The notes beneath the pieces are model-generated. The model was not told the origin of the DNA and ran no database searches. It was given only the letters and a program-made list of their open reading frames with translations. DNA of 64,000 nt, from contig NZ_VBUT01000008.1 of the NCBI RefSeq assembly GCF_005863245.1, positions 1 through 64,000 on the forward strand, given 5' to 3'. Every line of letters begins with the position of its first letter. Position 1 is the first letter of the stretch. This document shows, in pieces, positions 40,967-49,995 of the stretch. The translations under genes and the position numbers were made by a program. The DNA is from Nocardia cyriacigeorgica. GTDB taxonomy: Bacteria; Actinomycetota; Actinomycetes; Mycobacteriales; Mycobacteriaceae.

Positions 40967-41239
40967 ATGCTCGGAATCGGGATCATCGCGTGGATCATCA
41001 TCGGGGGGCTCGCGGGCTGGATCGCCAGCAAGATCATGAAAACCGATGCTCAACAGGGCATTCTGCTCAATATCGTGGTGGGCGTGATCGGCGGCCTGCT
41101 CGGCGGATTCGTCCTGATGCTGTTCGGCGTCGACGTCGAGAGCGCGGGCTGGTTCTTCAGCTTCGTCACCTGCCTCGTCGGGGCTTGTGTGCTGCTCTAC
41201 CTGGTCAAACTGTTCACCGGACGCAGCTCGGTGCGCTGA
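40967..41239 (+). CDS. GlsB/YeaQ/YmgE family stress-response membrane protein
   Basis: 90 aa from the ATG at 40967 with GAGG upstream. Three hydrophobic segments with the diagnostic glycine motifs IIIGGLAGWIASKIMKTDAQ and GILLNIVVGVIGGLLGGFVL, ending VGACVLLYLVKLF. This is the transglycosylase-associated (GlsB) family, induced by envelope or acid stress in several bacteria, with no clear biochemical role. It is divergent from fabH and followed by a hairpin before psd. Confidence 0.9.
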   Translation: MLGIGIIAWIIIGGLAGWIASKIMKTDAQQGILLNIVVGVIGGLLGGFVLMLFGVDVESAGWFFSFVTCLVGACVLLYLVKLFTGRSSVR

Positions 41240-41291
41240 CACCGAGTGCCACGGGCGCGGTTCCCGTAAGGTGTGAACGCTTGCGCCGAAC

Positions 41292-41323
41292 CCCGTCGAC
41301 GATCGCTGTCATCCGTCGACGGG
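41292..41323 (+). promoter_or_regulatory. Inverted repeat between glsB and psd
   Basis: CCCGTCGACG (41292-41301) and CGTCGACGGG (41314-41323) are perfect 10-bp complements with a 12-nt loop, 53 bp after the glsB stop and 70 bp before psd. It could terminate glsB or sit in the psd leader. No T tract follows. Confidence 0.55.
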
Positions 41324-41393
41324 CTGAGTGACCGTCGCCGCGACGGTCCTCGAACGGCGCGTTCGTCTTGCACCGAGCACGAAAGAGGAGCCT

Positions 41394-42119
41394 GTGGCAC
41401 GCCGTCCCACCCCGCCCGGCACGCCCGAACGCACCGGCCTCGGCCACGTCGCCGACCTGGTGCGCCATGCGATCCCGCCGCTGCACCCGGCCGGTCTGCC
41501 GTTCGTCGCGGCGCCGCTGGCCGTCGCGGTGCTCGGCGGCAAACGTCGCTGGGTGCGCCGTGGCGGGCTGGCGGCGGCCGCGGCCTGTGCGACGTTCTTC
41601 CGGCATCCGCACCGGGTGCCGCCGAACCGGGCCGGTGCCGTCGTCGCGCCCGCCGACGGCGAGATCGCGCTGGTCGACACCGCGGTACCACCGGCCGAGC
41701 TGGGTCTCGGCGATCAGCCGCTGCCGCGGGTGAGCATCTTCCTGTCGGTGCTGGATGTGCATGTGCAGCGGGTGCCCGTCTCCGGGACCGTGCGCACCGT
41801 GGTGCACCAGGCCGGGCAGTTCCGCTCGGCCGACCTGCCGGAGGCCAGCTCGGTCAACGAGCGCAACAGCATGGTCATCGACACCCCGGCCGGCGCGCAG
41901 ATCGTGGTCGTGCAGATCGCCGGCCTGCTGGCCCGCCGCATCGTCTGCGATGCCAAGCCCGGTGACGTGCTCACCATCGGCGACACCTACGGCCTGATCC
42001 GCTTCGGCTCGCGGGTCGACACATACTTCCCGGCGGGCACCGAACTGCTCGTCGACGTCGGTCAGCGCACCATCGGTGCCGAGACCGTGCTGGCCGTATT
42101 GCCGACCGCAGGGTCATGA
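41394..42119 (+). CDS. psd: Phosphatidylserine decarboxylase proenzyme (short type)
   Basis: 241 aa from the GTG at 41394, with AGAGGAG 5 nt before. A membrane-associated N-terminal part (AGLPFVAAPLAVAVLGG) is followed by FFRHPHRVPPNRAGAVVAPADGE and FLSVLDVHVQRVPVSGTV. The self-cleavage site is the glycine-serine in LIRFGSRVDTYFP near the end; the serine becomes the pyruvoyl group. The enzyme makes phosphatidylethanolamine. Its stop overlaps the pssA start (ATGA), putting both steps of PE synthesis in one coupled unit, as in mycobacteria. Confidence 0.95.
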   Translation: MARRPTPPGTPERTGLGHVADLVRHAIPPLHPAGLPFVAAPLAVAVLGGKRRWVRRGGLAAAAACATFFRHPHRVPPNRAGAVVAPADGEIALVDTAVPPAELGLGDQPLPRVSIFLSVLDVHVQRVPVSGTVRTVVHQAGQFRSADLPEASSVNERNSMVIDTPAGAQIVVVQIAGLLARRIVCDAKPGDVLTIGDTYGLIRFGSRVDTYFPAGTELLVDVGQRTIGAETVLAVLPTAGS

Positions 42120-43027
42120 TGGAACAGGGCACTGCCGGACGGCGGCGCCGGTCGATCCGGCTGCTGCCGAGCATGGTCACCATCATGGCGCTGTGCTCCG
42201 GACTGTCCGCGGTGAAGTTCGCCCTCGACGGTGAATTCGGCGTCTCGCTCGCCATGATCGGCGCCGCGGCCGTCCTCGACACCCTCGACGGTCGGCTCGC
42301 GCGGATGCTGGCAGCCACCACCAAGATCGGCGCCGAGCTGGATTCGCTGTCGGACGCCATCTCCTTCGGTGTCGCACCCGCCCTTGTGCTCTATATCGGG
42401 CTGCTCAGCGACAACAGCACCGGCTGGATCATCGCGCTGCTGTTCGCGGTGAGCATCGTGCTGCGGCTGGCGCGGTTCAACACACTGATGGACGACGACA
42501 CCCGCCCGGATTGGGCGCGTGAGTATTTCGTCGGCGTCCCGGCCCCGGCGGCCGCGTTGATCGCCCTCGCCCCGGTCGCGCTGTATGTGCAGTTCGGCGA
42601 TGGCTGGTGGGTCGGTTTCGGCGTGGTCTGCGCCTGGGTCGTGTTCGCGGCCCTGCTGGCGGTGAGCACCATCCCGACGCTGGCCATGAAGTCGGTGTCG
42701 GTGGCGCCGCAGGCCGCGGCCGGGCTGCTGGTGCTGGTCGCCGCGGCCGCCGCCGCGCTGGTCACCTATCCGATCGTGCTGCTGCTGGTGCTGATCGTGC
42801 TGTACCTGGGGCATATCCCGTTCGCCTGGTATTCGCAGCGCTGGGTCGCGGCCCGGCCGGAGACCTGGGAGCACAAGCCGGCCGAACGTCGTGCGCAGCG
42901 GCGTGCGCAGCGGCGACGTCCGGCGATCCGTCGTCCGGCGATCCGTCGGCCTGCCATGCGCGGGTCGTCGCGGCTGCGGCTGCGCCGGCCGGGTGGTAAG
43001 CGCGAACACGACGGCGTCGAGAGCTGA
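42116..43027 (+). CDS. pssA: CDP-diacylglycerol-serine O-phosphatidyltransferase
   Basis: 303 aa. The CDP-alcohol phosphotransferase motif DG-x2-AR-x8-G-x3-D-x3-D is seen in DTLDGRLARMLAATTKIGA followed by ELDSLSDAISFG near residue 60-90. About eight membrane helices are predicted. The last 50 residues are very basic and built from short repeats (RRAQRRAQRR, then RRPAIRRPAIRRPAM), from tandem 12- and 15-bp DNA units at about 42890-42950. It makes phosphatidylserine from CDP-DAG and serine, for psd to decarboxylate. It is coupled to psd by overlap. Confidence 0.95.
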   Translation: MMEQGTAGRRRRSIRLLPSMVTIMALCSGLSAVKFALDGEFGVSLAMIGAAAVLDTLDGRLARMLAATTKIGAELDSLSDAISFGVAPALVLYIGLLSDNSTGWIIALLFAVSIVLRLARFNTLMDDDTRPDWAREYFVGVPAPAAALIALAPVALYVQFGDGWWVGFGVVCAWVVFAALLAVSTIPTLAMKSVSVAPQAAAGLLVLVAAAAAALVTYPIVLLLVLIVLYLGHIPFAWYSQRWVAARPETWEHKPAERRAQRRAQRRRPAIRRPAIRRPAMRGSSRLRLRRPGGKREHDGVES

Positions 43028-43071
43028 GTACGCCCGGGTATCGTCGCCGCTGACGGTGCGGGAGGTGGCGG

Positions 43072-43953
43072 ATGGACGCACAGGGTCTGGCTGATTTCGA
43101 GGCCGAGCGTCCACGCTTGTTCTCGCTGGCCTACCGGATGCTCGGTTCGGCCGCCGAGGCCGAGGACGCGGTGCAGGAAACGTATCTGCGCTGGGAAGGT
43201 GCCCCGCGCGACGAGATCCGTTCGGCGCAGGCCTGGTTGACGACCGTGGTGGTGAATCTGTGCCGTACCTGGCTGGATTCGGCGCGGGCCCGGCGGGAGA
43301 GCTACGTCGGCCCGTGGCTGCCCGAGCCGGTGCCGACCGGGTCCGGTGAACTCGGTCCGCTGGAGTCGGCGCAGGAACGCGAGCTGGTGTCGATGGCGCT
43401 GCTCACCGCGTTGGAGCGCCTCTCGCCGGTCGAACGCGCGGTGTTCGTGCTGCGCGAGGCGTTCGGCTATTCGCATCGCGAGATCGCCACGATGCTCGAG
43501 CTCACCGAAGCCAATGCGCAGCAGATCTTTCATCGTGCGGGCAGGCGGGTGCGAGATGGTAAGGCGCGCTTCGATATTCCCCTCGCGCAGGCGCGTGCGC
43601 TGATGGAACGCTTCTTCGCCGCCGCCCGCGACGGCGAGATCGCCGCGCTGGAGCAGATGCTGGCCGCCGACGTCATCTCGGTGGCCGATGGCAACGGCAT
43701 GGTGGGTGTGGCGCGCCGCCCGGTGGTTGGTGCGTCGAGGGTGGCGTTGTACCTCACCAAGCTGTTCGGCTGGGTGGTGCCGGGGGTGACGATCGAGATC
43801 GTCGAGGTCAACGGGTTGCCGGCGGTCTGCGCCTGGGTCGATGGTGCGCCGCTCGCGGTGTGCACGGCCGATTCCGACGGCGAGGTGGTGACGGCTTTGC
43901 GGCTGGTGGTGGCGCCGGGAAAGCTCGCCTACTTCGGGCGCGCTGTCGCCTGA
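43072..43953 (+). CDS. sigJ: ECF41-type sigma factor with SnoaL-like C-terminal domain (SigJ-like)
   Basis: 293 aa; GGGAGG lies 9 nt before the ATG. Region 2 is RPRLFSLAYRMLGSAAEAED with AVQETYLRWEGA; region 4 is LTALERLSPVERAVFVLREA with GYSHREIATMLELTEANAQQ. The C-terminal 110 residues (RALMERFFAAARDGEIAALE onward) form the SnoaL_2 fold typical of ECF41, with the linker DGNGMVGVARRPVVG and a terminal APGKLAYF segment in place of the NPxKL motif. In this group the C-terminal domain replaces an anti-sigma factor and tunes activity, and a nearby oxidoreductase gene is the usual target. The flavoprotein at 44203 fits that role. Confidence 0.92.
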   Translation: MDAQGLADFEAERPRLFSLAYRMLGSAAEAEDAVQETYLRWEGAPRDEIRSAQAWLTTVVVNLCRTWLDSARARRESYVGPWLPEPVPTGSGELGPLESAQERELVSMALLTALERLSPVERAVFVLREAFGYSHREIATMLELTEANAQQIFHRAGRRVRDGKARFDIPLAQARALMERFFAAARDGEIAALEQMLAADVISVADGNGMVGVARRPVVGASRVALYLTKLFGWVVPGVTIEIVEVNGLPAVCAWVDGAPLAVCTADSDGEVVTALRLVVAPGKLAYFGRAVA

Positions 43954-44113
43954 ACCGGTCAAGGGCCGGAGGCGGTAGCGGAGCGTCACCACGCAGGCCC
44001 TCCGGTTCGGGCCGATTCAGCACCGCCTGAACCGGTCAAGGGCCGGAGGCGGTAGCGGAGCGTCACCACGCAGGCCTTCCGGTTCGGGCCGATTCGGCGC
44101 CGCCCGAACCGGT
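43948..44113. repeat. 77-bp tandem duplication after sigJ
   Basis: Copy 1 is 43948-44024 and copy 2 is 44025-44101, with only about four differences. A third partial copy (44102-44113) follows. Each begins GCCTGAACCGG; in copy 1 this includes the last codon and stop of sigJ. Each unit folds: GAACCGG pairs with CCGGTTC and GGGCC with GGCCC (CCTCCGG with CCGGAGG is an alternative). It could be a doubled terminator or a recombination scar. Confidence 0.85.
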
Positions 44114-44202
44114 GTGATCGGCATCACTGCGCTGGTCTGTCAGGGATCGCCGCGCCATCCGGTCTGAGGGGTATCACCGTCCCGACTCCCGAGGAGCCCA
44201 CC

Positions 44203-45291
44203 ATGACCGGACAGCATCGGATCGTCGTACTCGGCGCCGGATACGCGGGCCTGGCCGCCGCACGCCGGTTCGCGAAGAAGGCGCGCGGCGCCGAGGTCAC
44301 CGTGGTCGACGCGCGGACGCATTTCGTCGAACGGGTCCGGCTGCACCAGCGTTTCGCCGGACAGCGGACCCGCGCATGGGAGCTGCGAGAACTCTTGGAA
44401 CCCAAGGGGATCGGATTCGTGCACGGCCGCGTGACCGAGCTCGATGCCGAGCGCGCGCTGCTGCGGTTCGGCGATCGCGAACCGCTCGCGTACGACACGC
44501 TGGTCTACGCGCTCGGCAGCGTCGGCGATGACGCGGGCGTGCCCGGTGTCGCCGAGTACGCCTATTCGGTGGCGACGCCGGAATCGGCGGCCCGCATCCC
44601 CGCCGACGGTCCGATCGTCGTCGTCGGCGCCGGCGCGACCGGGATCGAAGTGGCGGCCGAACTCGCCGAATCCCGCACCGGCACCCGCGTCGAACTGGTC
44701 AGCACCGAAGAGCCGGGGGCCTGGTTGTCGGCGCGGGCGCAAGCCCATATCCGCCGGGTGCTGGACGGGCTCGGCGTGCGAATCCACGCGGGCGCGAAGG
44801 TCATCGAGGTGAGCGCGGGTGCGGTGCGGTTGGCCGACGGCACCTCGCTCGAATCCCGTGCCACCGTGTGGACCACCGGGTTCGGCGTCCCGCAGTTGGC
44901 CGCGCGGGCAGGTCTCGCGGTGGACGTGCACGGCCGGGTGCGCACCGACGCCACCCTGCGCTCGGTATCGCATCCGAACATCTACGCCGCGGGTGACAGC
45001 GCGGTCGTGGCCGGTCCTGGTGACCGCGAGCTGCGGATGGCGTGCGCGACCGCGCTGCCGACCGGCTCCTATGCCGCCGACGCGATCGTCGCCCGCCTGC
45101 GCGGCGGCGAACCGGGGGAGTTCGAGTTCCGCTACCACCTCCAGTGCTTGAGCCTGGGGCGTCGCGACGGCGTCATCCAGTTCGTGCGCGCCGACGACGC
45201 CCCCGCACGGATGGTGCTGACCGGGCGCACCGCGGCGCGGGTCAAGGAGACGATCGTGCGTTTCGCGGCCGCGGGAGCCGGAGCGAAATAG
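44203..45291 (+). CDS. NAD(P)/FAD-dependent oxidoreductase, NDH-2/FIP-like
   Basis: 362 aa, GAGGAG before the ATG. Two Rossmann motifs are present: RIVVLGAGYAGLAAARRFAK at the N-terminus (FAD) and PIVVVGAGATGIEVAAELAE near residue 145 (NAD(P)H). HPNIYAAGDSAVVAGPGDRE closes the FAD site. The order is that of pyridine-nucleotide disulfide oxidoreductases without a redox cysteine pair, close to type II NADH dehydrogenases and apoptosis-inducing-factor-like proteins. It is the likely cognate target of the ECF41 sigma upstream. A GTGAT-CGGC-ATCAC palindrome lies in its promoter region near 44113-44126. Confidence 0.88.
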   Translation: MTGQHRIVVLGAGYAGLAAARRFAKKARGAEVTVVDARTHFVERVRLHQRFAGQRTRAWELRELLEPKGIGFVHGRVTELDAERALLRFGDREPLAYDTLVYALGSVGDDAGVPGVAEYAYSVATPESAARIPADGPIVVVGAGATGIEVAAELAESRTGTRVELVSTEEPGAWLSARAQAHIRRVLDGLGVRIHAGAKVIEVSAGAVRLADGTSLESRATVWTTGFGVPQLAARAGLAVDVHGRVRTDATLRSVSHPNIYAAGDSAVVAGPGDRELRMACATALPTGSYAADAIVARLRGGEPGEFEFRYHLQCLSLGRRDGVIQFVRADDAPARMVLTGRTAARVKETIVRFAAAGAGAK

Positions 45292-45295
45292 AGAT

Positions 45296-45342
45296 CGTCA
45301 ACCAATGGTTGACGGCAATGGATCGTCAACCTATGGTTGACG
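45296..45342. promoter_or_regulatory. Two perfect 19-bp operators before the HTH-Clp_N gene
   Basis: CGTCAACCAATGGTTGACG at 45296-45314 and CGTCAACCTATGGTTGACG at 45324-45342 differ at the centre only. Each has 8-bp perfect arms (CGTCAACC / GGTTGACG). Centres are 28 bp apart. The second ends one base before the ATG at 45344, so bound protein would block transcription or a leaderless start. Confidence 0.88.
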
Positions 45343-45343
45343 C

Positions 45344-46063
45344 ATGACTTCTTCGCTCAAACTCGATGACCTCATCGAAGGCATCAAAAAGGCCCGCCCC
45401 GACAACGTCCTCGACCAGTTGGCCGACGCCATGGTCGCCGCCGGACGCCTCGGCGAACTGGCCGATCACCTGATCGGCCACTTCGTCGACCAGGCCCGCC
45501 GTTCCGGCGCCTCCTGGACCGATATCGGCGCCAGCATGGGCGTCACCAAGCAGGCCGCGCAGAAGCGGTTCGTGCCGAAGGCGCCCGGCGATGCCGCCGC
45601 AATGGACCCCAACGCCGGGTTCGCCCGCTACACCCCGCGCGCCAAAAATGTGGTCATGGCGGCTCAGGAAGCCGCCCGCACGGCAGGCAACGCGCAGATC
45701 GCGCCGCCGCATCTGGTGCTCGCGCTGCTGTCCGAGCCCGACGGACTCGCCGCCAAGGAATTGCTCACCCAGGGCGCGACGGTCGAGTCGGTGCGCGAGG
45801 CTGCCACGGCCGCCCTGCCGCCCGCCGGCGGTGAGGTGCCCCCGCTGGTCCCGTTCGATCCCGAGGCGAAAAAGGTGCTCGAGCTGACCTTCCGCGAGGC
45901 GCTGCGGCTCGGCCACAACTACATCGGCACCGAACACATCCTGCTCGCCCTGCTCGAGCAGGAAAACGGCACCGGCGTGCTGTCAGGCCTCGGCATCGAT
46001 AAATCGGCCGCCGAGGCGCATCTGGTCGAGCTGCTCGCGGGCATCATCGGCGATAAATCCTGA
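45344..46063 (+). CDS. HTH-Clp_N protein without ATPase domain
   Basis: 239 aa. The N-terminal 85 residues contain a helix-turn-helix-like segment: HFVDQARRSGASWTDIGASM then GVTKQAAQKRFVPKA. Residues about 92-235 hold two Clp_N repeats: RYTPRAKNVVMAAQEAARTA with NAQIAPPHLVLALLSEPDGL, and EAKKVLELTFREALRLGHNY with IGTEHILLALLEQENGTGVL. These are the substrate/adaptor domains of ClpC, but no AAA module follows. It could read a ClpC substrate mark such as phospho-arginine or a damaged protein and repress itself through the twin operators (inference). The start abuts the second operator. Confidence 0.88.
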   Translation: MTSSLKLDDLIEGIKKARPDNVLDQLADAMVAAGRLGELADHLIGHFVDQARRSGASWTDIGASMGVTKQAAQKRFVPKAPGDAAAMDPNAGFARYTPRAKNVVMAAQEAARTAGNAQIAPPHLVLALLSEPDGLAAKELLTQGATVESVREAATAALPPAGGEVPPLVPFDPEAKKVLELTFREALRLGHNYIGTEHILLALLEQENGTGVLSGLGIDKSAAEAHLVELLAGIIGDKS

Positions 46064-46131
46064 ACCCGGGTGCGCACGCCCGGCTGTCGAACCGGCCGGT
46101 GGGCGCATCACCGGATGGTTGCCGGAAGATC

Positions 46132-46170
46132 GCGGCGGGGTGGCAGCTGCACGTGCGGCCGCCCCGCCGC
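46132..46170 (+). terminator. Hairpin after the HTH-Clp_N gene
   Basis: GCGGCGGGG (46132-46140) and CCCCGCCGC (46162-46170) are perfect 9-bp arms with a 21-nt loop. It lies between the HTH-Clp_N stop and the next ATG at 46195. No T tract follows. It may instead lie in the leader of the next gene. Confidence 0.45.
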
Positions 46171-46194
46171 CAGTACTGCCGGTAACCTATAGCA

Positions 46195-46491
46195 ATGGCG
46201 GATGATGAGAACTCCGACCTGATCGCGGGGGAACGGCGCGACGATCTGTTGCGCGCGCTGTCGTATGTCTCCACCGAATCCCTCGACGACGGCAGCTACG
46301 TCGTCAACGGCGACCTGCCGCCCGAGGTGGCGCCACCGTTCATCCGGGCCATCATGCGGGTGGAGGCCGAGTTGTTGATCAACGACGCCGAGCTGGTCAC
46401 CGTCGAGGACGGCGAGCCGCGCTCGCCCGAGGAGCGGCGGGCCGATGCGTTCCTCGCGCTGGCGTTGCGCGTGACCGACCGATTGCAGTGA
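46195..46491 (+). CDS. Conserved hypothetical protein (98 aa)
   Basis: 98 aa, acidic and soluble; no signal or membrane segment. It reads MADDENSDLIAGERRDDLLR, SYVSTESLDDGSYVVNGDLP, VEAELLINDAELVTVEDGEP, then an EERRADAFLALALRVTDRLQ helix. I recognise no family. It lies directly upstream of the CIRCE elements and groEL2. TAACCTATAGC just before the ATG may serve as its -10 region. Confidence 0.7.
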   Translation: MADDENSDLIAGERRDDLLRALSYVSTESLDDGSYVVNGDLPPEVAPPFIRAIMRVEAELLINDAELVTVEDGEPRSPEERRADAFLALALRVTDRLQ

Positions 46492-46506
46492 TAGCGGGGC
46501 CCGACC

Positions 46507-46566
46507 TTGCACTCGTCACCGGCGAGTGCTAAAAAGGGCTTGGCACTCTCCATCCGTGAGTGCCAG
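46507..46566 (+). promoter_or_regulatory. Two CIRCE elements (HrcA operators) of groEL2
   Basis: Site 1 has TTGCACTC at 46507-46514, nine bases, then GAGTGCTAA at 46524-46532. Site 2 has TTGGCACTC at 46540-46548, nine bases, then GAGTGCCAG at 46558-46566. The consensus is TTAGCACTC-N9-GAGTGCTAA. HrcA bound here would repress groEL2 outside heat shock, as in other actinobacteria. Confidence 0.92.
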
Positions 46567-46704
46567 GTCGGGACGGTGAGATCGGGTATCCAAGACACCC
46601 CTGGTCGTCCGTCGCGGGCACCGAGCCTGGCCAGCGTAAATAGGGTGACCCGACAATGCGGTCATCCTGTGTGTCAGCCTCATTACTTGGAGGATCTCAC
46701 CGCA

Positions 46705-48330
<1,626 letters not shown>

Positions 48331-48358
48331 GTCCTGCCACCCGGCAACACATCTCGAA

Positions 48359-48396
48359 CCGGAGGCCGGTCCACCGTCTGGTGGGCCGGCCTCCGG
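48359..48396 (+). terminator. groEL2 terminator hairpin
   Basis: A 17-bp stem (CCGGAGGCCGGTCCACC / GGTGGGCCGGCCTCCGG, one T-G wobble) with a GTCT loop begins 28 bp after the groEL2 stop. CGTTTCAG follows. Confidence 0.85.
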
Positions 48397-48456
48397 CGTT
48401 TCAGCGGCCGGGATAACTACTGAACTAGTTTCGAAGTTGTGCCGTAGTATGGGTGC

Positions 48457-48912
48457 ATGGCTACCCGGACCTTTCCGTTCTCCACCTTGATCAACAAGCA
48501 GACCAGCGTGTTCCCCGCGTTGGACGACGCCGACGTGATCCTGGAACGCCGCGACGCGGAGAACCTGGTCCTCATGCGCTCCGAGCGCTTCGAGGCACTG
48601 GTCAAGGGTCTGGGCCTGGCCGCGCGATCCCTCGCCATCGTCGCCAAAGCGAACCGCTCCCTGGCCGAGGAAGTCTTCGCCGAAGAACTGCCCTGGCTGG
48701 TGTGGCTACCGGAACCCGCTCGCCCGCAATGCGTTCGAGAGCTATTGGATCACCTACTGGCAGGTGCCGAGACCGGTCTGCTGCTCCCGTTCTCCCGCGC
48801 GCTCCGAGAGTGGCAGTCGACGGCCGAGGTCTACTCGGATCCTGAACTGGCGCAGCGACTGCGTGGGCCGTTCACCACCGGGGATGCGGAGGAGCTTCCG
48901 GCGCCCGATTAA
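48457..48912 (+). CDS. Phd/YefM-like antitoxin-type protein, possibly orphan
   Basis: 151 aa. Start MATRTFPFSTLINKQTSVFP, then LERRDAENLVLMRSERFEAL, has the look of a prevent-host-death N-terminal DNA-binding fold, with a longer helical C-terminus (LAEEVFAEELPWLVWLPEPA, ... SDPELAQRLRGPFTTG). A palindrome AACTAGTT (48423-48430) lies in the promoter. No toxin gene follows: 48913-49144 holds only short broken frames (about 24 codons from 48925, then 17 codons from about 49038), which may be remnants. The G+C falls visibly after this gene. Confidence 0.65.
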   Translation: MATRTFPFSTLINKQTSVFPALDDADVILERRDAENLVLMRSERFEALVKGLGLAARSLAIVAKANRSLAEEVFAEELPWLVWLPEPARPQCVRELLDHLLAGAETGLLLPFSRALREWQSTAEVYSDPELAQRLRGPFTTGDAEELPAPD

Positions 48913-49144
48913 CTAGGGTTGCCCATGATGGGGGGACACAGTCCTGAGGATGAGGCTGTCACTGGGCCGATGCCGACGGTGAGCGCCTGGCTGTGATTGA
49001 TCTAGCACTTGGGGCAATAAAACGCACGGAAAGGGTGTTATGGTGGATGGCGAGCAAGGAACCAGTGTTCCCGACCCTGCGTCGCGATAGCTGGTCTGGC
49101 CCTCGGTGTAGCTACGGCAGCCGGGGGCTGCTCTGTTTCTGGGG

Positions 49145-49825
49145 TCACTGGAACGGCTTCGCGAAGCGCACGCGTGCTTGGATGATGTCGAACAGCCTCT
49201 TTGTGTCGTCGGTGTGGGTCAGGGTGCGGCGATAGGCCGACGAGACCAGGTCTGGTAACCACAACAGCCGCTCCAGGCTCGGCGATGTCTGTAGCAGACG
49301 GGTCGGCTGTGGAATCAGCTTCTCGGAGATCAGCTCCTTGTGATTGAGCCGATCCTTGTTGCGGAAGTTGTTCTGGTTGCGCTCCTCTAGGACGAACAGG
49401 TCTACTGGCGCCCGCTCGTTCTCGCGGCCAGCGGCGAGCTCGATCGCAAGACCCCGGTAGCACGCGCGTCGAGCAGCCTCGCCGTCGCGGTCCGAGTCGT
49501 GGACAGGCGCCTGGAAAGCGATGATGGAGGTTTCAGGCCCCTCCGCCAGGAATTCCAGCATCTCTTGCGTCTTGGCGCGTCCTTCGGACTCGAGCAAGGC
49601 CTTCGTCGTATGCCACCAACTGCTCGCGGCGATTTCGCCCAAGCCTTCACGTAGTTCCTGCATCTGATCGAACGCCACAACCACCGCGGTAAAGATGTAG
49701 AACGTCGCCGCTGGTGCCACCACCGGATCCGCCACCTGATACGACTCGTCGAGATAGGCCACAGGCCCTTTGCAACGACGATAGGCATCGCTCAGAATTT
49801 TGCGCCTTGCCTCGCTCTGCATCAC
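49145..49825 (-). CDS. DUF3800-family protein (putative nuclease)
   Basis: 226 aa. It starts near the DUF3800 signature: PVAYLDESYQVADPVV (D-E-S) at residues about 20-35, then a helix with FYIFTAVVVAFDQMQELREG, the SSWWHTTKALLESEGRAKTQ segment, and a C-terminal DLFVLEERNQNNFRNKDR with RLLWLPDLVSSAYRR. Family proteins have an RNase-H-like fold and occur in mobile and defence contexts. The neighbours here (antitoxin-like, DUF4288, broken TPR regulator) and the lower G+C fit a transferred patch. No partner is clear. Confidence 0.8.
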   Translation of the reverse strand: MMQSEARRKILSDAYRRCKGPVAYLDESYQVADPVVAPAATFYIFTAVVVAFDQMQELREGLGEIAASSWWHTTKALLESEGRAKTQEMLEFLAEGPETSIIAFQAPVHDSDRDGEAARRACYRGLAIELAAGRENERAPVDLFVLEERNQNNFRNKDRLNHKELISEKLIPQPTRLLQTSPSLERLLWLPDLVSSAYRRTLTHTDDTKRLFDIIQARVRFAKPFQ

Positions 49826-49995
49826 GGAGCGATCCTAGAGCTCCGGTCATCGCCGACCCGCATCGAAGCCCGATCCTGCAGAGTGGCAGCCGATTACAAT
49901 CCGCGCGTGCAGCAGGTAACACTCCCGACTGTGACGGTCCATCGTGATGGGGCCGTACCGCCAGCGGTGCGAACCTCACATGCTGGACAGGGCAA

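Noticed and set aside
43948..44113. The 77-bp repeats considered as a CRISPR array
   Set aside because: Directly abutting copies without spacers, only two and a fraction, no cas genes.
48993..49235. An 80-codon plus-strand frame between the antitoxin-like gene and the DUF3800 gene
   Set aside because: Trp/Arg-rich composition, no ribosome binding site, and it overlaps the 3-prime end of the DUF3800 gene.
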